From positions 3,707,131 to 3,771,130 of the forward strand of contig JAOSJT010000001.1 of assembly GCA_027493955.1 (NCBI GenBank): DNA of 64,000 nt, given 5' to 3'. The translations under genes and the position numbers were made by a program. Source of the stretch: Bacteroidia bacterium. Lineage in GTDB: Bacteria > Bacteroidota > Ignavibacteria > SZUA-365. Positions 32,281 through 42,661 of this stretch are shown here, one piece after another (the stretch's first letter is position 1; every line of letters begins with the position of its first letter). Below the pieces are notes generated by a model. It worked only from the letters and a program-made list of their open reading frames with translations, searched no databases and was not told where the DNA came from.

Positions 32281-33030
32281 TTGAGTGATGTCCTGACGTA
32301 TACGCTTCTCCTTGCAGCCGGTTTTTTTGGCGGATTGGTTGATTCAATGGCCGGTGGCGGTGGTCTGATTACTCTTCCATCGCTCATCGCGGCGGGACTG
32401 CCGCCGCATGTCGCCCTCGCATCGAACAAGGTACAGAGTGCTATCGGAACGACGGTGAGCACCTGGAGATATCTGCGAAGCGGGTGGGTGTTGCCGCTTC
32501 TCGGCGTGATAGGATTTGCCAGCGCCTTCGCCGGATCCTGGAGTGGCGCACGCGTCGTGATGCTGATTCCCGCTTCGTCGCTCGAGGCCGTCATACCATT
32601 TTTGATCGTTGTCGTGGCGGCCATTACATTTCTCAGAAAGGACTTCGGGGTACACGAGCGGGAGCCGCATATCGGAGTTCGGGAGTATGCCATTGCCGCG
32701 GTATTTGCATTCGCGTTAGGTTTTTACGACGGATTCTTCGGCCCCGGCACAGGAAGTTTCCTGGCATTCGGTTTCGTACTGGTTTTTCGATTCGGTTTCC
32801 TCCGGGCAACAGCACATGCGAAGCTGCTGAACCTTGCGAGCAACTATGCCGCCATATTGGCTTTCGTCTTTGTTGTGGATATTGAATGGGGTGTGGCGGT
32901 GCCCATGGGACTTGCGAATATTGCAGGAGCATGGACGGGAGCGGGACTCGCGATCAAGGGCGGCTCGAAAGTAATCAAGCCGGTTTTCGGACTGGTGCTT
33001 CTCGCTTTACTGGTCAGACTCCTGTGGTAA
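32281..33030 (+). CDS. TauE/SafE (TSUP) family sulfite/anion exporter
   Basis: It has 249 residues and a TTG start with GGGAGG 7-8 nt before. Two repeated halves carry the TSUP signatures: GFFGGLVDSMAGGGGLITLP and ASNKVQSAIGTTVST in the first, YDGFFGPGTGSFL and KLLNLASNYAA in the second, with about eight membrane helices. Members move sulfite, sulfoacetate or related organic anions. No sulfur genes are nearby, so the substrate stays open. Confidence 0.92.
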   Translation: MSDVLTYTLLLAAGFFGGLVDSMAGGGGLITLPSLIAAGLPPHVALASNKVQSAIGTTVSTWRYLRSGWVLPLLGVIGFASAFAGSWSGARVVMLIPASSLEAVIPFLIVVVAAITFLRKDFGVHEREPHIGVREYAIAAVFAFALGFYDGFFGPGTGSFLAFGFVLVFRFGFLRATAHAKLLNLASNYAAILAFVFVVDIEWGVAVPMGLANIAGAWTGAGLAIKGGSKVIKPVFGLVLLALLVRLLW

Positions 33031-33227
33031 GAGTCCTTATGCCTTCGAGCAGCATGAACGCAGTGCTGTACACCGATGGTCGAGTCCGTATTCGGATCCT
33101 CGCGGATTCCAACGATGCTGCGGTTCATGGATACAGCTGACGGGGCTCAATGTCTGTGGAAAGCGATTCGCCTTGAATCTTGCTTCGTCTTCTCCTATGT
33201 TACAAGACTTGTAATCACTGGTGATTC

Positions 33228-33743
33228 ATGAAAACGACAACAACACTTCTACTGACACTCACAATCATTATCACTGCCGCCTGCGGAGTCGGAGGCGCCA
33301 AGGGACTCTTCGAACAAGCACAGGATCTGGAGAAGCAGGGAAAACATGCCGAAGCCCTCGAACTCTACGAGCAGCTGGTGCGCGAGCATCCGAAATCGGA
33401 CGAAGCTCCGGAGGCGCTGTATCAGAGCGCGGTTCTCTACTACAACATTCAGAAAGATCCGCTCAAGGCAGCAACGACCTACGAAAGGGTGTACGACAGC
33501 TATCCTGAAAGCGGCGTTGCGCATAAGGGATTGTTTGCGGCCGGATTCACGTATGCGAATGAGATCGGGAACATCGAACGCGCGCGTCAGGCGTATGAGC
33601 GCTACCTCAAGCTTTTTCCCGACAGTTCCATGGCGGAAACAGCGCGCTTCGAACTCGAGCATCTCGGACAGACGCCGGAGCAGATTTTGGAGAATCTGCA
33701 GAAAAACACACCACCCGAACCCCTCGTGGACGAAGGTCAGTAA
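33228..33743 (+). CDS. TPR-containing lipoprotein (BamD/YbgF-like)
   Basis: It has 171 residues; lipobox IITAAC at about residue 19 predicts an outer-membrane lipoprotein. Three or four TPR-like helix pairs follow: AQDLEKQGKHAEALELYEQL, APEALYQSAVLYYNIQKDP and ARQAYERYLKLFPDSSMAE. The pattern of repeats each ending in a P-x-S is that of BamD/CpoB tetratrico proteins, but at 171 residues it is shorter than BamD. It ends by overlapping the ATG of the DUF58 gene (TAATG). Confidence 0.85.
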   Translation: MKTTTTLLLTLTIIITAACGVGGAKGLFEQAQDLEKQGKHAEALELYEQLVREHPKSDEAPEALYQSAVLYYNIQKDPLKAATTYERVYDSYPESGVAHKGLFAAGFTYANEIGNIERARQAYERYLKLFPDSSMAETARFELEHLGQTPEQILENLQKNTPPEPLVDEGQ

Positions 33744-34648
33744 TGCCGGAATTGAATGACCGGTCCTATCTCCAGCCGGAGGTCGTGTCACGCCTTTCTT
33801 CGATGGAAATGCGCGCACGCCTTGTGGTTGAGGGTTTCATCACTGGTCTTCATAAAAGTCCCTATCACGGATTCAGTGTGGAGTTTGCCGAGCATCGGCA
33901 GTACATGCCCGGCGACGAAATACGCCGTATTGACTGGAAGGTGCTCGGACGCACAGATCGCTACTACATCAAGCAGTTCGAAGAAGAAACGAATCTCAAG
34001 GCCTATCTCGTCATCGACACCAGCAGATCGATGGCGTTCAAAGGTGAAGGTCCTATCAGCAAATTGCAATACGCTTCGTATCTTGCCGCTGCCCTTGCGT
34101 ATCTCCTCACGCGGCAGCAGGACGCGGTCGGTTTGGTGACGTACGACGACGAGCTTCGAAAGTATCTGCCGCCACATGCCACGAAGGTCTATTTACAGAC
34201 CATTCTGCGTGAACTGGAACAGCTCGAAGCAGTCAATTCTACCGGGACCGAACGCGCACTCAACATGGCGGCCGAGCGTATCAGCAGACGCGGTCTCGTC
34301 ATGCTCTTCAGTGACCTGTTCGATGATCCGAACGACGTGATGACGGCACTGAAGCATTTTCGCTACAACCAGCACGAAGTCATTCTTTTCCACATACTCG
34401 ATCCGCGTGAGCGCTACTTCGACTTTGGTCGCGATGCGATGTTCAGGGATATGGAAACAAACGAACAGATGCTGACGCAACCCTGGCAGATCCAACGCTC
34501 GTATCAGGAAGCGATGCGCGATTTCATCGCACGGTACAAGAAAGAGTGCCGCGAGCAACGCATAGACTATGTGTTGATGGATACGTCCATGTCCTTCGAC
34601 ACGGCGCTCTTTGAATATTTGAACAAGAGAAGAAAAATCGGGGGATAA
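33743..34648 (+). CDS. DUF58 family protein
   Basis: It has 301 residues, no signal and no membrane segment. The DUF58 signature EFAEHRQYMPGDEIRRIDWKVLGRTDRYYIKQFEEE is complete (about residues 49-84), followed by a von Willebrand-A-like region starting YLVIDTSRSMAF (MIDAS DxSxS). DUF58 proteins usually act with a MoxR AAA+ ATPase in metal or cofactor insertion, or in envelope complexes; no moxR is next to this gene. It is translationally coupled to the TPR lipoprotein. Confidence 0.92.
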   Translation: MPELNDRSYLQPEVVSRLSSMEMRARLVVEGFITGLHKSPYHGFSVEFAEHRQYMPGDEIRRIDWKVLGRTDRYYIKQFEEETNLKAYLVIDTSRSMAFKGEGPISKLQYASYLAAALAYLLTRQQDAVGLVTYDDELRKYLPPHATKVYLQTILRELEQLEAVNSTGTERALNMAAERISRRGLVMLFSDLFDDPNDVMTALKHFRYNQHEVILFHILDPRERYFDFGRDAMFRDMETNEQMLTQPWQIQRSYQEAMRDFIARYKKECREQRIDYVLMDTSMSFDTALFEYLNKRRKIGG

Positions 34649-34683
34649 TTACTGTCACCGCCACCGGTATGGAGATACACACC

Positions 34684-35760
34684 ATGAGAGCAACTATCTA
34701 CCAGCTATTCGCCATCCTCCTCGTCACCATTCTCTTACAGGCCTGCGGCAGCAAGGCTGTGAACGAACCTGGTGTTGACATACAAGCACCGTCAATAACC
34801 ATACTGTCACCTTCACAGGGTGATTCCGTGGGTACCGCCGACATCTTGGTACAGGTTCAGGCAACGGACAATGACAAAGTTGAACGTGTCGAGATCTACC
34901 TCAATTCCATCACCGTTCCGTTCAGGGTGCTGAACGCTGCTCCGTGGGAGGTCAGCATACCCGCATCGGAATTTCCCGATGGCAATCATACGCTTCTTGC
35001 CCGAGCGTTCGATCCGACAGGAAACGTCAGCAGTCCCCGGAGCGTCGGCATCCGAAAGGGGCAGGCGGTAATTGAAGAAGTGCAACGCATGACTCTGGCG
35101 GAATTAGTGACCAGCGCCAACTGTGCTCCCTGCGGTTTGCAGAATGAAACATGGCAGCATGAAACGGAATCCTCACAGTTTGCGGCACGAACTGCAACGA
35201 TTCGCTACCATGTGTGGTGGCCGCGTCCAACCGACCGGTTATGGCATGAGAGTACCGAGTGGTCGCGTCCGAGAACGATGTACTTGTTCAGCCCCATGCC
35301 GGAAAATGAATTCGCGGCGCCGAAAGGTTGGATTGGTGGCCAGATGATAGGACCCCGCGCCACAGATTGGATCGCGGCGGCCAATACCGATATGGCCAAA
35401 GCAGCCGGAGCGAAAATCGAGTTGTCCGCCTCACGCGACGCAAGCGCTGTGACGCTCACGATAACGGTCAAGGGTATCACCACCTCGGCATATCAGGATC
35501 TGCGCCTGCATACCGTTATAACGGAAAGCGACATCGAGTACAATGACGGCAATTCGGAATTCGTTCACTTCAATGTGATGCGCAGGATGTATCCCGACGC
35601 AAGCGGTGAGTTGGTCAGCATTGCTAACGGTCAAACGGCGACCTTCCAGCGTGTCATGCCGATTGAATCACACTGGAATCCTGAAAAACTTGACGTGGTT
35701 GTGTTTCTCCAATCAAACGGCAGCAAGGAAATTCTGCAGGCGGCAAAGTCAAAACTTTGA
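34684..35760 (+). CDS. Omp28-like lipoprotein with Ig-like domain
   Basis: It has 358 residues from the second Met, which gives MRATIYQLFAILLVTILLQAC (lipobox LLQAC). Residues about 35-125 are an Ig-like domain (PSITILSPSQGDSVGTADI ... VERVEIYLN ... LLARAFDPTGNVS). Residues from about 135 (VQRMTLAELVTSANCAPCG) match the thioredoxin-like start of Omp28-related outer-membrane lipoproteins, with a CAPC pair, and YHVWWPRPTDRLW follows. The role is probably surface binding or disulfide chemistry. Confidence 0.78.
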   Translation: MRATIYQLFAILLVTILLQACGSKAVNEPGVDIQAPSITILSPSQGDSVGTADILVQVQATDNDKVERVEIYLNSITVPFRVLNAAPWEVSIPASEFPDGNHTLLARAFDPTGNVSSPRSVGIRKGQAVIEEVQRMTLAELVTSANCAPCGLQNETWQHETESSQFAARTATIRYHVWWPRPTDRLWHESTEWSRPRTMYLFSPMPENEFAAPKGWIGGQMIGPRATDWIAAANTDMAKAAGAKIELSASRDASAVTLTITVKGITTSAYQDLRLHTVITESDIEYNDGNSEFVHFNVMRRMYPDASGELVSIANGQTATFQRVMPIESHWNPEKLDVVVFLQSNGSKEILQAAKSKL

Positions 35761-36062
35761 TTCCTTCCCGGAATCAGCATCGCATATCGGGCACGGAAAG
35801 GTGCATCGTTTCGCCGCGGCGCTCGTATAGGGCGACCGCGGCGAGGCGTTCATGGCCGTAGCTCGGATGGACAAACGCTTCCCGGGAAAGGCAGCTCAGC
35901 GACGGTCGTGCGCTTGAACGCTGACGAATACTCCGAAAGCGTTCAGTCGCCAGAGGCTTGCTGCGCGGAAAGACTTCTACCGGTGAGGAACTCTCCCGGA
36001 GGAATTTCCCGTTGATAGGCAGCATCAGTATCCGCAACGTACTCTCAAGAACGAGGCAATCC
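35761..36062. other. Intergenic, nothing certain
   Basis: A minus-strand frame across 35774-36163 ends in a fairly protein-like stretch (FVHPSYGHERLAAVALYERRG), but it has no start signal and overlaps the next gene's signal peptide. I leave it uncalled. No hairpin or repeat was seen. Confidence 0.35.
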
Positions 36063-37817
36063 ATGCTCCTCCGCGTACTCGGCTTCGCAATCATTATGGT
36101 GCTTTTCTGCACGGAGAGCCGCACGCAACCCTGTGCGCCGCCCGACCAGACGGGAAGTTCCATCGTGGGATGGAACTCCGTGACTCTGCAGCGGTCCGGC
36201 AGAACTTTGAACTGCCGGTTGTACTATCCCGCAGTGACGGCGGGACAGAACAGTGCTGTAGCGGTGTCAAGCGGACCATATCCGATGATCGCATTCGGAC
36301 ACGGTTTTGCCATGCAAACCAGCTATTACAACAGTTACTACGAGCATCTCGCATCCCATGGCTACATCGTCATCGCACCACAGTTCCCCGATACGCAGCA
36401 CGGTGAACTCGCCCAGGATCTTCTGGCTTGTCTTGACTGGCTGAGACAACGTAACAGCGACGCACAACACGCGCTGTACGGTGCGGTGGATACATCTCGT
36501 GCGGCCGTGTCCGGTCATTCGATGGGCGGCGGGGCGAGCTTGCTCGCCGCATCGTATGACAGCCGCATCAAGGCGGCGGCGCCAATGTGTCCGGCCGAAA
36601 CAACGCCATCGGTTATCGCCCGCATGGGACAGATTGCAGGAGCAGTATGCATCATTGCAGGCTCGAATGACGGTATAACACCTTTGGCCACGCATCAGCA
36701 GCCCATGTACAATGCGGCGCTGCCAGGGAAGAGTCTGGCAGTGTTGCAGGGTGGGAATCATACGCGTTGCATGGACACACCGCTGTTTGATTTTACCGAT
36801 CCGGGAGGCGGCATGACGCGTCCGATACAGAAGCAACTCACCAGACGGTACATGACAGCACTGTTCAATCTCTTTCTCAAAGACGACAGTTGTGGTTGGA
36901 GTTACAGCTATGGCATCAACGCGTCACACCCATCCGTGAGCCTCAGTTCCGCCCTGCGTGCAATGACCCCCTCTGCGTTTTCTCTCCTCGCGCCTCTCTC
37001 GGGATTGGTTCCTGTTCCCGCGCCACTGCGGTGGCAGAGATCCCGGTCGTTGAATCCCTCCGACTCCATACGGTACACCGTTCAGACATCCTCCAATGCA
37101 TCGTTTTCTCCTCTGCGCTATGAGACGACATTGAGTGATACAACATTTCAGCTTCCCGCTATGGGACTCGATACGGTGACGTATTGGCGGGTCATTTCAT
37201 GGACTGCGGCGAATCAAAAAACCATGAGCAGCAATGTCGGTCGTATTCAGTCCACGATACCGGTCCGTCTCACGTCCTTCTCTGCACGGAGGCATGGCAG
37301 CGTAGCACGACTGCAGTGGGTAACGGAAAGTGAAGAAAACAGCTTTGGTTTCGAGGTTCAGCGATCCACCGACGGAGCCTCCTTTGCGGCACAGTCTTTT
37401 GTGCTCAGCAAAGGCAATGGTATGTGGAGACGTCAGTATTCGTTCGACGATACGTTTCGGGGAGCTGCATGGTACAGACTCAGGCAGGTCGATTTCGGTG
37501 GCCAGACAGAAATATTTGGTGCAGTCTTTGTGCCGGAAGCGGCTGCAGATCAGATGGATCTGCTGGTAACGCCGAATATAGCCCGTTCCGGTGAAGCGGT
37601 AACATTACGTACGGACAAGATGGACGACGGCGTCGTCGAGGTCTCGTTCTGGGCACGTAACGGTTCGAGAGTTGCAGTAACAACCGATTCAGCTGCGCAC
37701 ACTGCGGGCAATACTGGTTCATGGGTAGTACAGGTACCACCAGTGGCAGCAGGGTTCTACCTGGTCGTCGTCAAGAGTGCGAAGAATTTTCGTACCGGAA
37801 TGTTCATTGTGCGCTGA
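36063..37817 (+). CDS. PETase/cutinase-like alpha/beta hydrolase with T9SS-type C-terminus
   Basis: It has 584 residues. The Met at 36063 starts a signal peptide (MLLRVLGFAIIMVLFC..); earlier Mets give a polar leader. The hydrolase domain (about 35-310) has MIAFGHGFAMQTSYY (oxyanion loop), GHSMGGGASL (Ser153), AGSNDGITP (Asp203) and GGNHTRCMD (His233), the arrangement of dienelactone-hydrolase/chlorophyllase/PETase-type esterases. Residues about 330-410 are Fn3-like; 410-500 (LTSFSARRHGSVARLQWVTE) is a repeat shared with the protein at 38022. The end (AAGFYLVVVKS..MFIVR) is a degenerate T9SS sorting domain. The likely role is an extracellular esterase. Confidence 0.82.
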   Translation: MLLRVLGFAIIMVLFCTESRTQPCAPPDQTGSSIVGWNSVTLQRSGRTLNCRLYYPAVTAGQNSAVAVSSGPYPMIAFGHGFAMQTSYYNSYYEHLASHGYIVIAPQFPDTQHGELAQDLLACLDWLRQRNSDAQHALYGAVDTSRAAVSGHSMGGGASLLAASYDSRIKAAAPMCPAETTPSVIARMGQIAGAVCIIAGSNDGITPLATHQQPMYNAALPGKSLAVLQGGNHTRCMDTPLFDFTDPGGGMTRPIQKQLTRRYMTALFNLFLKDDSCGWSYSYGINASHPSVSLSSALRAMTPSAFSLLAPLSGLVPVPAPLRWQRSRSLNPSDSIRYTVQTSSNASFSPLRYETTLSDTTFQLPAMGLDTVTYWRVISWTAANQKTMSSNVGRIQSTIPVRLTSFSARRHGSVARLQWVTESEENSFGFEVQRSTDGASFAAQSFVLSKGNGMWRRQYSFDDTFRGAAWYRLRQVDFGGQTEIFGAVFVPEAAADQMDLLVTPNIARSGEAVTLRTDKMDDGVVEVSFWARNGSRVAVTTDSAAHTAGNTGSWVVQVPPVAAGFYLVVVKSAKNFRTGMFIVR

Positions 37818-37973
37818 TCTACCGATTTCATTAGACGCGGCGAGTGTACCGTTTTGGGAGAATATCCAGAAATATAAGTTCGGATTCCGGTCAGCGTAAT
37901 CTTACAATCCTGTAATACGACGCATTTTCGCCGTTTATATCTCTGAATCGCAGTTTGGGGAAGTTGTAAAAAT

Positions 37974-37990
37974 TTGGCACGTAACTTGAT
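37974..37990 (+). promoter_or_regulatory. Sigma-54-like promoter
   Basis: TTGGCACG, four bases (TAAC), then TTGAT matches the -24/-12 consensus TTGGCACG-N4-TTGCW with one mismatch (A for C at the -12 GC). It lies 32 nt before the ATG of the 38022 gene and about right for a start near 38000. No activator gene is nearby. Confidence 0.5.
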
Positions 37991-38021
37991 TCATAGTCGG
38001 TGAATAACCAAGGAAACCGAC

Positions 38022-39281
38022 ATGAACCGTCACATACTTCTTTCCTCGCTCCTTCTCTTTTCCTTTTTTTCCCTGGCGCAGTTTTCCATGCAAGCGCAGG
38101 AGAGCTGGCCGGGCACATCCACGAACATGGGTGTAGGCTGGATCGGATACCTCTATGCCAATACAACTCCTGTGCAGGATCCGACGAATGATATTGGCAA
38201 GAATGTTGAGAAATGGGATCTGACGTTCGTCGAACCCGGCGCACGGTACACTGTACAAGCTGCCGCAAGCAGCTCGACAGCGTTCTTTCGTCTGCAGGTG
38301 ACTTCTCTGACGGCGCTGGATGGCCCCGGTACGTACTACGTTTTCATAGCGAATGCATCGAATACGCAAATTGGGATGGTCTATCTGACCATAGCGGGAA
38401 ATAACACCTGGGATCTCATTGTCAGGAATTCTTCCAGTGTAGAGGCCATCGTGGCTTCGAATGTAGCCGGCTATACCCGGGTCGTTCAAACCGGATATGC
38501 CGGCACGGCGTTCGTCGATTTTCAGGTGCCGCTGACGACTTTGTACAACACGCTCGGCATCAACGCTAACACGGTGATCAAATTCTATTCCGGTACATCT
38601 TCGGGGACAGGGAATATCGGAAATGTCAATCTCGATTTTATGACTCCCGGAAACACCATCGATTTTTCCACTCTCGCAACGGTCACCGTGTCTGCGCTGA
38701 ATATCGGACTTCTCCCGGTGGAGCTCAGCAGCTTCACGGCACATACCAAGAGTGGGACGACGCTTCTCAAATGGAACACGACCACCGAAGTGAATAACTA
38801 TGGCTTCGAAGTGCAGCGGTCGTTCAGAAAGGACGAGTGGGAAGCGATCGCCTTCGTCCATGGCCACGGTACCACCAACAGCCCGCGCAGCTATTCGTAC
38901 GAGGACAGACTCCCGTCTCACGCCGCAGCGGAAATTCGCTATCGCCTTCGGCAGATCGATCGTGACGGAAGCGAAGAGTATTCACCTGTCGTTATGGTAC
39001 GCGGCATAGCACAGACGACCTTCGGCATAGCGGATGCCTTCCCCAATCCGTTCAATCCCTCCACCACCCTCTCGTTGAATCTGGATGTCGAGAGCCCCGT
39101 CACAGTGAAACTGCATGACGTCACAGGCCGCGAAGTAATGACACTCCTTGAGAACACGATCCTCTCGGAGGGGTCGCATTCCGTGCTTATTCAAGCCCCT
39201 TCGCTCCCGAGTGGTCGATATCTCGCGGTGATGACCGCGGGATCGCAACACAGCATTTACCCGATTGTTTTATCGAAATAA
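38022..39281 (+). CDS. Secreted protein with T9SS type-A sorting domain
   Basis: It has 419 residues with AAGGAAA 7 nt before the ATG and a signal peptide ending MQAQ. Residues 28-230 are a beta-sandwich of unknown function rich in Ser, Thr and Asn (SSSTAFFRLQVTSLTALDG). Residues 235-330 are the VELSSFTAHTKSGTTLLKWNT domain also seen in the 36063 protein and in many FCB surface proteins. The end is AFPNPFNPSTTLSL ... LPSGRYLAVMTAG. A sigma-54-like promoter and a strong terminator bracket it as a single-gene unit. Confidence 0.88.
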   Translation: MNRHILLSSLLLFSFFSLAQFSMQAQESWPGTSTNMGVGWIGYLYANTTPVQDPTNDIGKNVEKWDLTFVEPGARYTVQAAASSSTAFFRLQVTSLTALDGPGTYYVFIANASNTQIGMVYLTIAGNNTWDLIVRNSSSVEAIVASNVAGYTRVVQTGYAGTAFVDFQVPLTTLYNTLGINANTVIKFYSGTSSGTGNIGNVNLDFMTPGNTIDFSTLATVTVSALNIGLLPVELSSFTAHTKSGTTLLKWNTTTEVNNYGFEVQRSFRKDEWEAIAFVHGHGTTNSPRSYSYEDRLPSHAAAEIRYRLRQIDRDGSEEYSPVVMVRGIAQTTFGIADAFPNPFNPSTTLSLNLDVESPVTVKLHDVTGREVMTLLENTILSEGSHSVLIQAPSLPSGRYLAVMTAGSQHSIYPIVLSK

Positions 39282-39304
39282 ACTTCACCGAAACAGTGAG
39301 CGCT

Positions 39305-39337
39305 CCCCCCGGTGTTTTCATCGGGGGGGTTTTTTTT
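39305..39337 (+). terminator. Strong rho-independent terminator
   Basis: A 10-bp stem CCCCCCGGTG/CATCGGGGGG with loop TTTT is followed by G and eight T, 23 nt after the 39281 stop. Confidence 0.95.
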
Positions 39338-39520
39338 GGAGGCGTGTGAACGCCTGCATGAGGGGCCGGACGGCGTCCCTTCCGGTACGGTGTTACGTGC
39401 ACGTCGCGGGTAGAGCGACGCTGATGCCAAGGAGCTCCAGACATGTATTTGGCGGACGTTTTCATTCTTTGCAGGTAATGACGATTTTAGAAGATTGGTC
39501 CTGAAGTAACTGTCTGCGAC

Positions 39521-42427
39521 ATGAAGCACGAATACATCGTTGTCCGCGGAGCCCGCGAACATAATCTTAAAAACATTGACGTCGAAATCCCGCGCAACAA
39601 ATTGGTTGTCATCACCGGTCTGTCTGGTTCAGGGAAATCGAGTCTCGCCTTCGATACGATTTATGCCGAAGGACAGCGACGGTATGTCGAGTGTCTCTCC
39701 GCCTATGCGCGACAATTTCTCGGCACAATGGAACGTCCCGACGTGGATCATATCGATGGACTCTCGCCGGCGATTTCTATTGAGCAAAAAACCATCAGCC
39801 GCAACCCACGCTCCACAGTAGGCACGGTGACGGAAATCTACGACTACCTGCGTCTGCTCTTCGCCCGTGCCGGAGTTCAACACTGCTACAAAGATGGATC
39901 GCCGGTGCAGCGGCAAAGTCTCGATCAAATGGTGGATCGGCTACTGGATCATGAGCAAGGGACACGGATTGTGATTCTCGCGCCCGTTGTTCGTGGTCGC
40001 AAAGGGCATTACAGAGAACTGTTCGATCAGATTTCCCGCGACGGTTTCACGAAAGTGCGTGTCGACGGTGTATTGCGCGAAATTCATGATGATATGCGGG
40101 TGGATCGCTACAAAATCCATAATATAGAAATTGTCGTGGACCGACTCGTCATTCATCCCGACGCCCGCGCCCGGATGACAGATTCCCTGGAGATCGCACT
40201 GAAATTCGGGGAAGGCGTGGTCATCGTTGACGTCAACGGCAGCGACTTACTGATGAGTCAGAAGAATTCGTGTCCGCTGTGCGGCAGCAGTTACGAGGAG
40301 GCTGCACCGAATTCATTTTCGTTCAACTCTCCCTATGGAGCGTGTCAGACATGTGACGGATTGGGTGAGACCCGGGAATTCGACCTGGATCTCATTATTC
40401 CTGATGTATCCAAGTCTCTCAATCACGAAGGAATTGTTCCCCTCGGGAAGCCACGCGGAACCTGGTGGTGGGCGCAGGTTCGGACTGTTGCCGACAAATT
40501 TGGGTTCACCCTGGACACTCCGTTATCCGACGTATCCGAGGAAGCAATGAAGGTGCTTCTGTACGGAAGCGGTAAGGAGAAGTACAGTATCACGTACACG
40601 AATCCCGATGGGAGAACACAAAAGTATACCCACAGCATTGCCGGCGTACTCGCCAGCTTGCGGCAATATTATCAGAACACCACTTCCGCCGGAATTCGTG
40701 AATGGGCGGAATCCTTCATGTCGACCAAGCGTTGTCCCGATTGCGGCGGCGGCCGGCTGCGTCCGGAAAGCCTGGCGGTGAAAATCGACGGCGCGTCGAT
40801 TCATGATATCGCTGCGGTCTCGATTAAGGATGCCTTGCTCTTTTTCCAACAGATGCGTCTCACACCGCGACAGCGGGAGATCGCAACGCAGATTGTCAAG
40901 GAAATTTCATCCCGGCTCGAATTCCTGGTGAATGTCGGTCTGGACTACCTTACACTGGGCCGCTCGTCCCGATCGCTTTCGGGCGGCGAGGCGCAGCGTA
41001 TCCGGCTTGCCACGCAAATCGGAACGCAGCTCGTCGGTGTTCTCTACATTCTAGATGAACCATCCATCGGCCTGCATCAGCGCGACAACACCCGACTGAT
41101 CACATCGCTGAAACAGTTGCGCGATCTTGGCAACTCGGTCATCGTCGTGGAACACGACCGTGAGATGATAGAAAGTGCGGATCATATCATCGATCTGGGA
41201 CCCGCGGCGGGAGAATTTGGCGGCGAGGTCGTTGCCCAGGGCAACCTCGAGGAATTGCTCCGCGTCAACGGCAACGGAAAAAGAAACGGGACGCTGCTGC
41301 GCAAGGCGAATTCGAGCACAGAAGAAGAAATGCTCCGGCGCATCTCTGCCAAGGGATCATTGACTGCAGCGTATCTGCAGGGGAAGCATAGCATCGGCAT
41401 TCCGTCGCAACGACGCGAAGGCCACGGCACGTCGGTGATTTTACGCGGTGCGTGTGGACATAACCTGAAGAACATCGATCTCGAGCTGCCGCTTGGGACG
41501 TTCATTTGTGTCACCGGTGTGAGTGGCTCAGGCAAATCGAGTCTTGTAAATGAAACCCTGTATCCCGTACTCGCGCGGCATTTCTACAAATCAAACATCG
41601 CCACATTGCCGCATGCTGGTGTGGAGGGCCTGGAGCACATAGACAAAGTCATCGATATAGATCAGACACCGATCGGACGTACTCCGCGCTCGAATCCCGC
41701 GACGTACACCGGTCTTTTCACTTTTATCCGCGATTTGTTCACCAGCTTGTCCGAAGCCAAGATACGTGGGTACAGTGCAGGCAGGTTCAGCTTCAATGTG
41801 GATGGCGGCCGTTGTGATGCCTGCAAAGGCGACGGTGTGCGCAAGATTGAGATGAATTTCCTTCCGGATGTATACGTCCTCTGTGAAGTGTGCAAGGGAA
41901 ACCGCTACAACCGTGAGACCCTTGAAGTGCGGTATCACGGCAAATCCATTGCCGATGTTCTGGGCATGTCCGTCGCGGAAGCGCTCGACTTCTTCAGCGA
42001 AATTCCGCGCGTTCAACGAAAACTGCAGACTCTCTACGACGTGGGCCTGGGGTACATTCGTCTTGGGCAGCAGGCCACAACGCTTTCCGGCGGCGAGGCG
42101 CAACGCGTAAAACTGTCGACCGAACTCTCGAAAATCGGCACGGGAAGTACCCTGTACATTCTCGACGAACCCACCACCGGACTGCACTTTGAGGATGTTC
42201 GTATGCTCCTGAATGTACTCGGGAAACTCGCCGATAAAGGCAACACAGTCGTTGTCATCGAACATAATCTCGATGTGATAAAATGCGCGGATTGGGTAAT
42301 TGATCTCGGTCCCGAAGGCGGAGAAGGCGGTGGCTACATCGTCGCGCAGGGACCACCGGAGCACATCGCGGATATGGCGGATAGCTACACCGGGCGCTAT
42401 CTTGAAACGGAGCTTCACCGTGTCTGA
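39521..42427 (+). CDS. uvrA: Excinuclease ABC subunit A (paralogue 2)
   Basis: It has 968 residues and is complete: Walker [22 protein letters not shown]/zinc module [20 protein letters not shown] with [29 protein letters not shown] with [13 protein letters not shown], a second Walker [14 protein letters not shown], the C-terminal zinc module CDACKGDG...CEVCKG, and [15 protein letters not shown] with [13 protein letters not shown]. These forms are the classical UvrA ones, so this copy is the better candidate for the housekeeping enzyme working with UvrB and UvrC. It differs from the 28045 copy mainly in an insert around 610-660 and in the C-terminal signature. No clear Shine-Dalgarno precedes the ATG. 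Confidence 0.96.
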   Translation: MKHEYIVVRGAREHNLKNIDVEIPRNKLVVITGLSGSGKSSLAFDTIYAEGQRRYVECLSAYARQFLGTMERPDVDHIDGLSPAISIEQKTISRNPRSTVGTVTEIYDYLRLLFARAGVQHCYKDGSPVQRQSLDQMVDRLLDHEQGTRIVILAPVVRGRKGHYRELFDQISRDGFTKVRVDGVLREIHDDMRVDRYKIHNIEIVVDRLVIHPDARARMTDSLEIALKFGEGVVIVDVNGSDLLMSQKNSCPLCGSSYEEAAPNSFSFNSPYGACQTCDGLGETREFDLDLIIPDVSKSLNHEGIVPLGKPRGTWWWAQVRTVADKFGFTLDTPLSDVSEEAMKVLLYGSGKEKYSITYTNPDGRTQKYTHSIAGVLASLRQYYQNTTSAGIREWAESFMSTKRCPDCGGGRLRPESLAVKIDGASIHDIAAVSIKDALLFFQQMRLTPRQREIATQIVKEISSRLEFLVNVGLDYLTLGRSSRSLSGGEAQRIRLATQIGTQLVGVLYILDEPSIGLHQRDNTRLITSLKQLRDLGNSVIVVEHDREMIESADHIIDLGPAAGEFGGEVVAQGNLEELLRVNGNGKRNGTLLRKANSSTEEEMLRRISAKGSLTAAYLQGKHSIGIPSQRREGHGTSVILRGACGHNLKNIDLELPLGTFICVTGVSGSGKSSLVNETLYPVLARHFYKSNIATLPHAGVEGLEHIDKVIDIDQTPIGRTPRSNPATYTGLFTFIRDLFTSLSEAKIRGYSAGRFSFNVDGGRCDACKGDGVRKIEMNFLPDVYVLCEVCKGNRYNRETLEVRYHGKSIADVLGMSVAEALDFFSEIPRVQRKLQTLYDVGLGYIRLGQQATTLSGGEAQRVKLSTELSKIGTGSTLYILDEPTTGLHFEDVRMLLNVLGKLADKGNTVVVIEHNLDVIKCADWVIDLGPEGGEGGGYIVAQGPPEHIADMADSYTGRYLETELHRV

Positions 42428-42661
42428 CTCCCGAAGCTAAAACGCAATAGATTCTCTTCGTTGCGCGACGGCTGTTCTGCTCGGCCTGCGATTTGGATGC
42501 AGGAAATCGCCATGCGACACCAGCGGCTGTATCACCACGGCAACGTCTGTTTCCGCCCACCTTCCAATGAACCTTTCTCACTTCAAAGGAATCCTCGTAT
42601 TTTACAAGATTGTGGCACACAGTACCGCGTGTCCCGTTAACAACCATATACATGAGCATCC

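Noticed and set aside
35774-36163. Minus-strand frame with a fairly natural C-terminus
   Set aside because: It lacks a start signal and overlaps the signal peptide of the 36063 gene; not enough to call, but worth a homology check.
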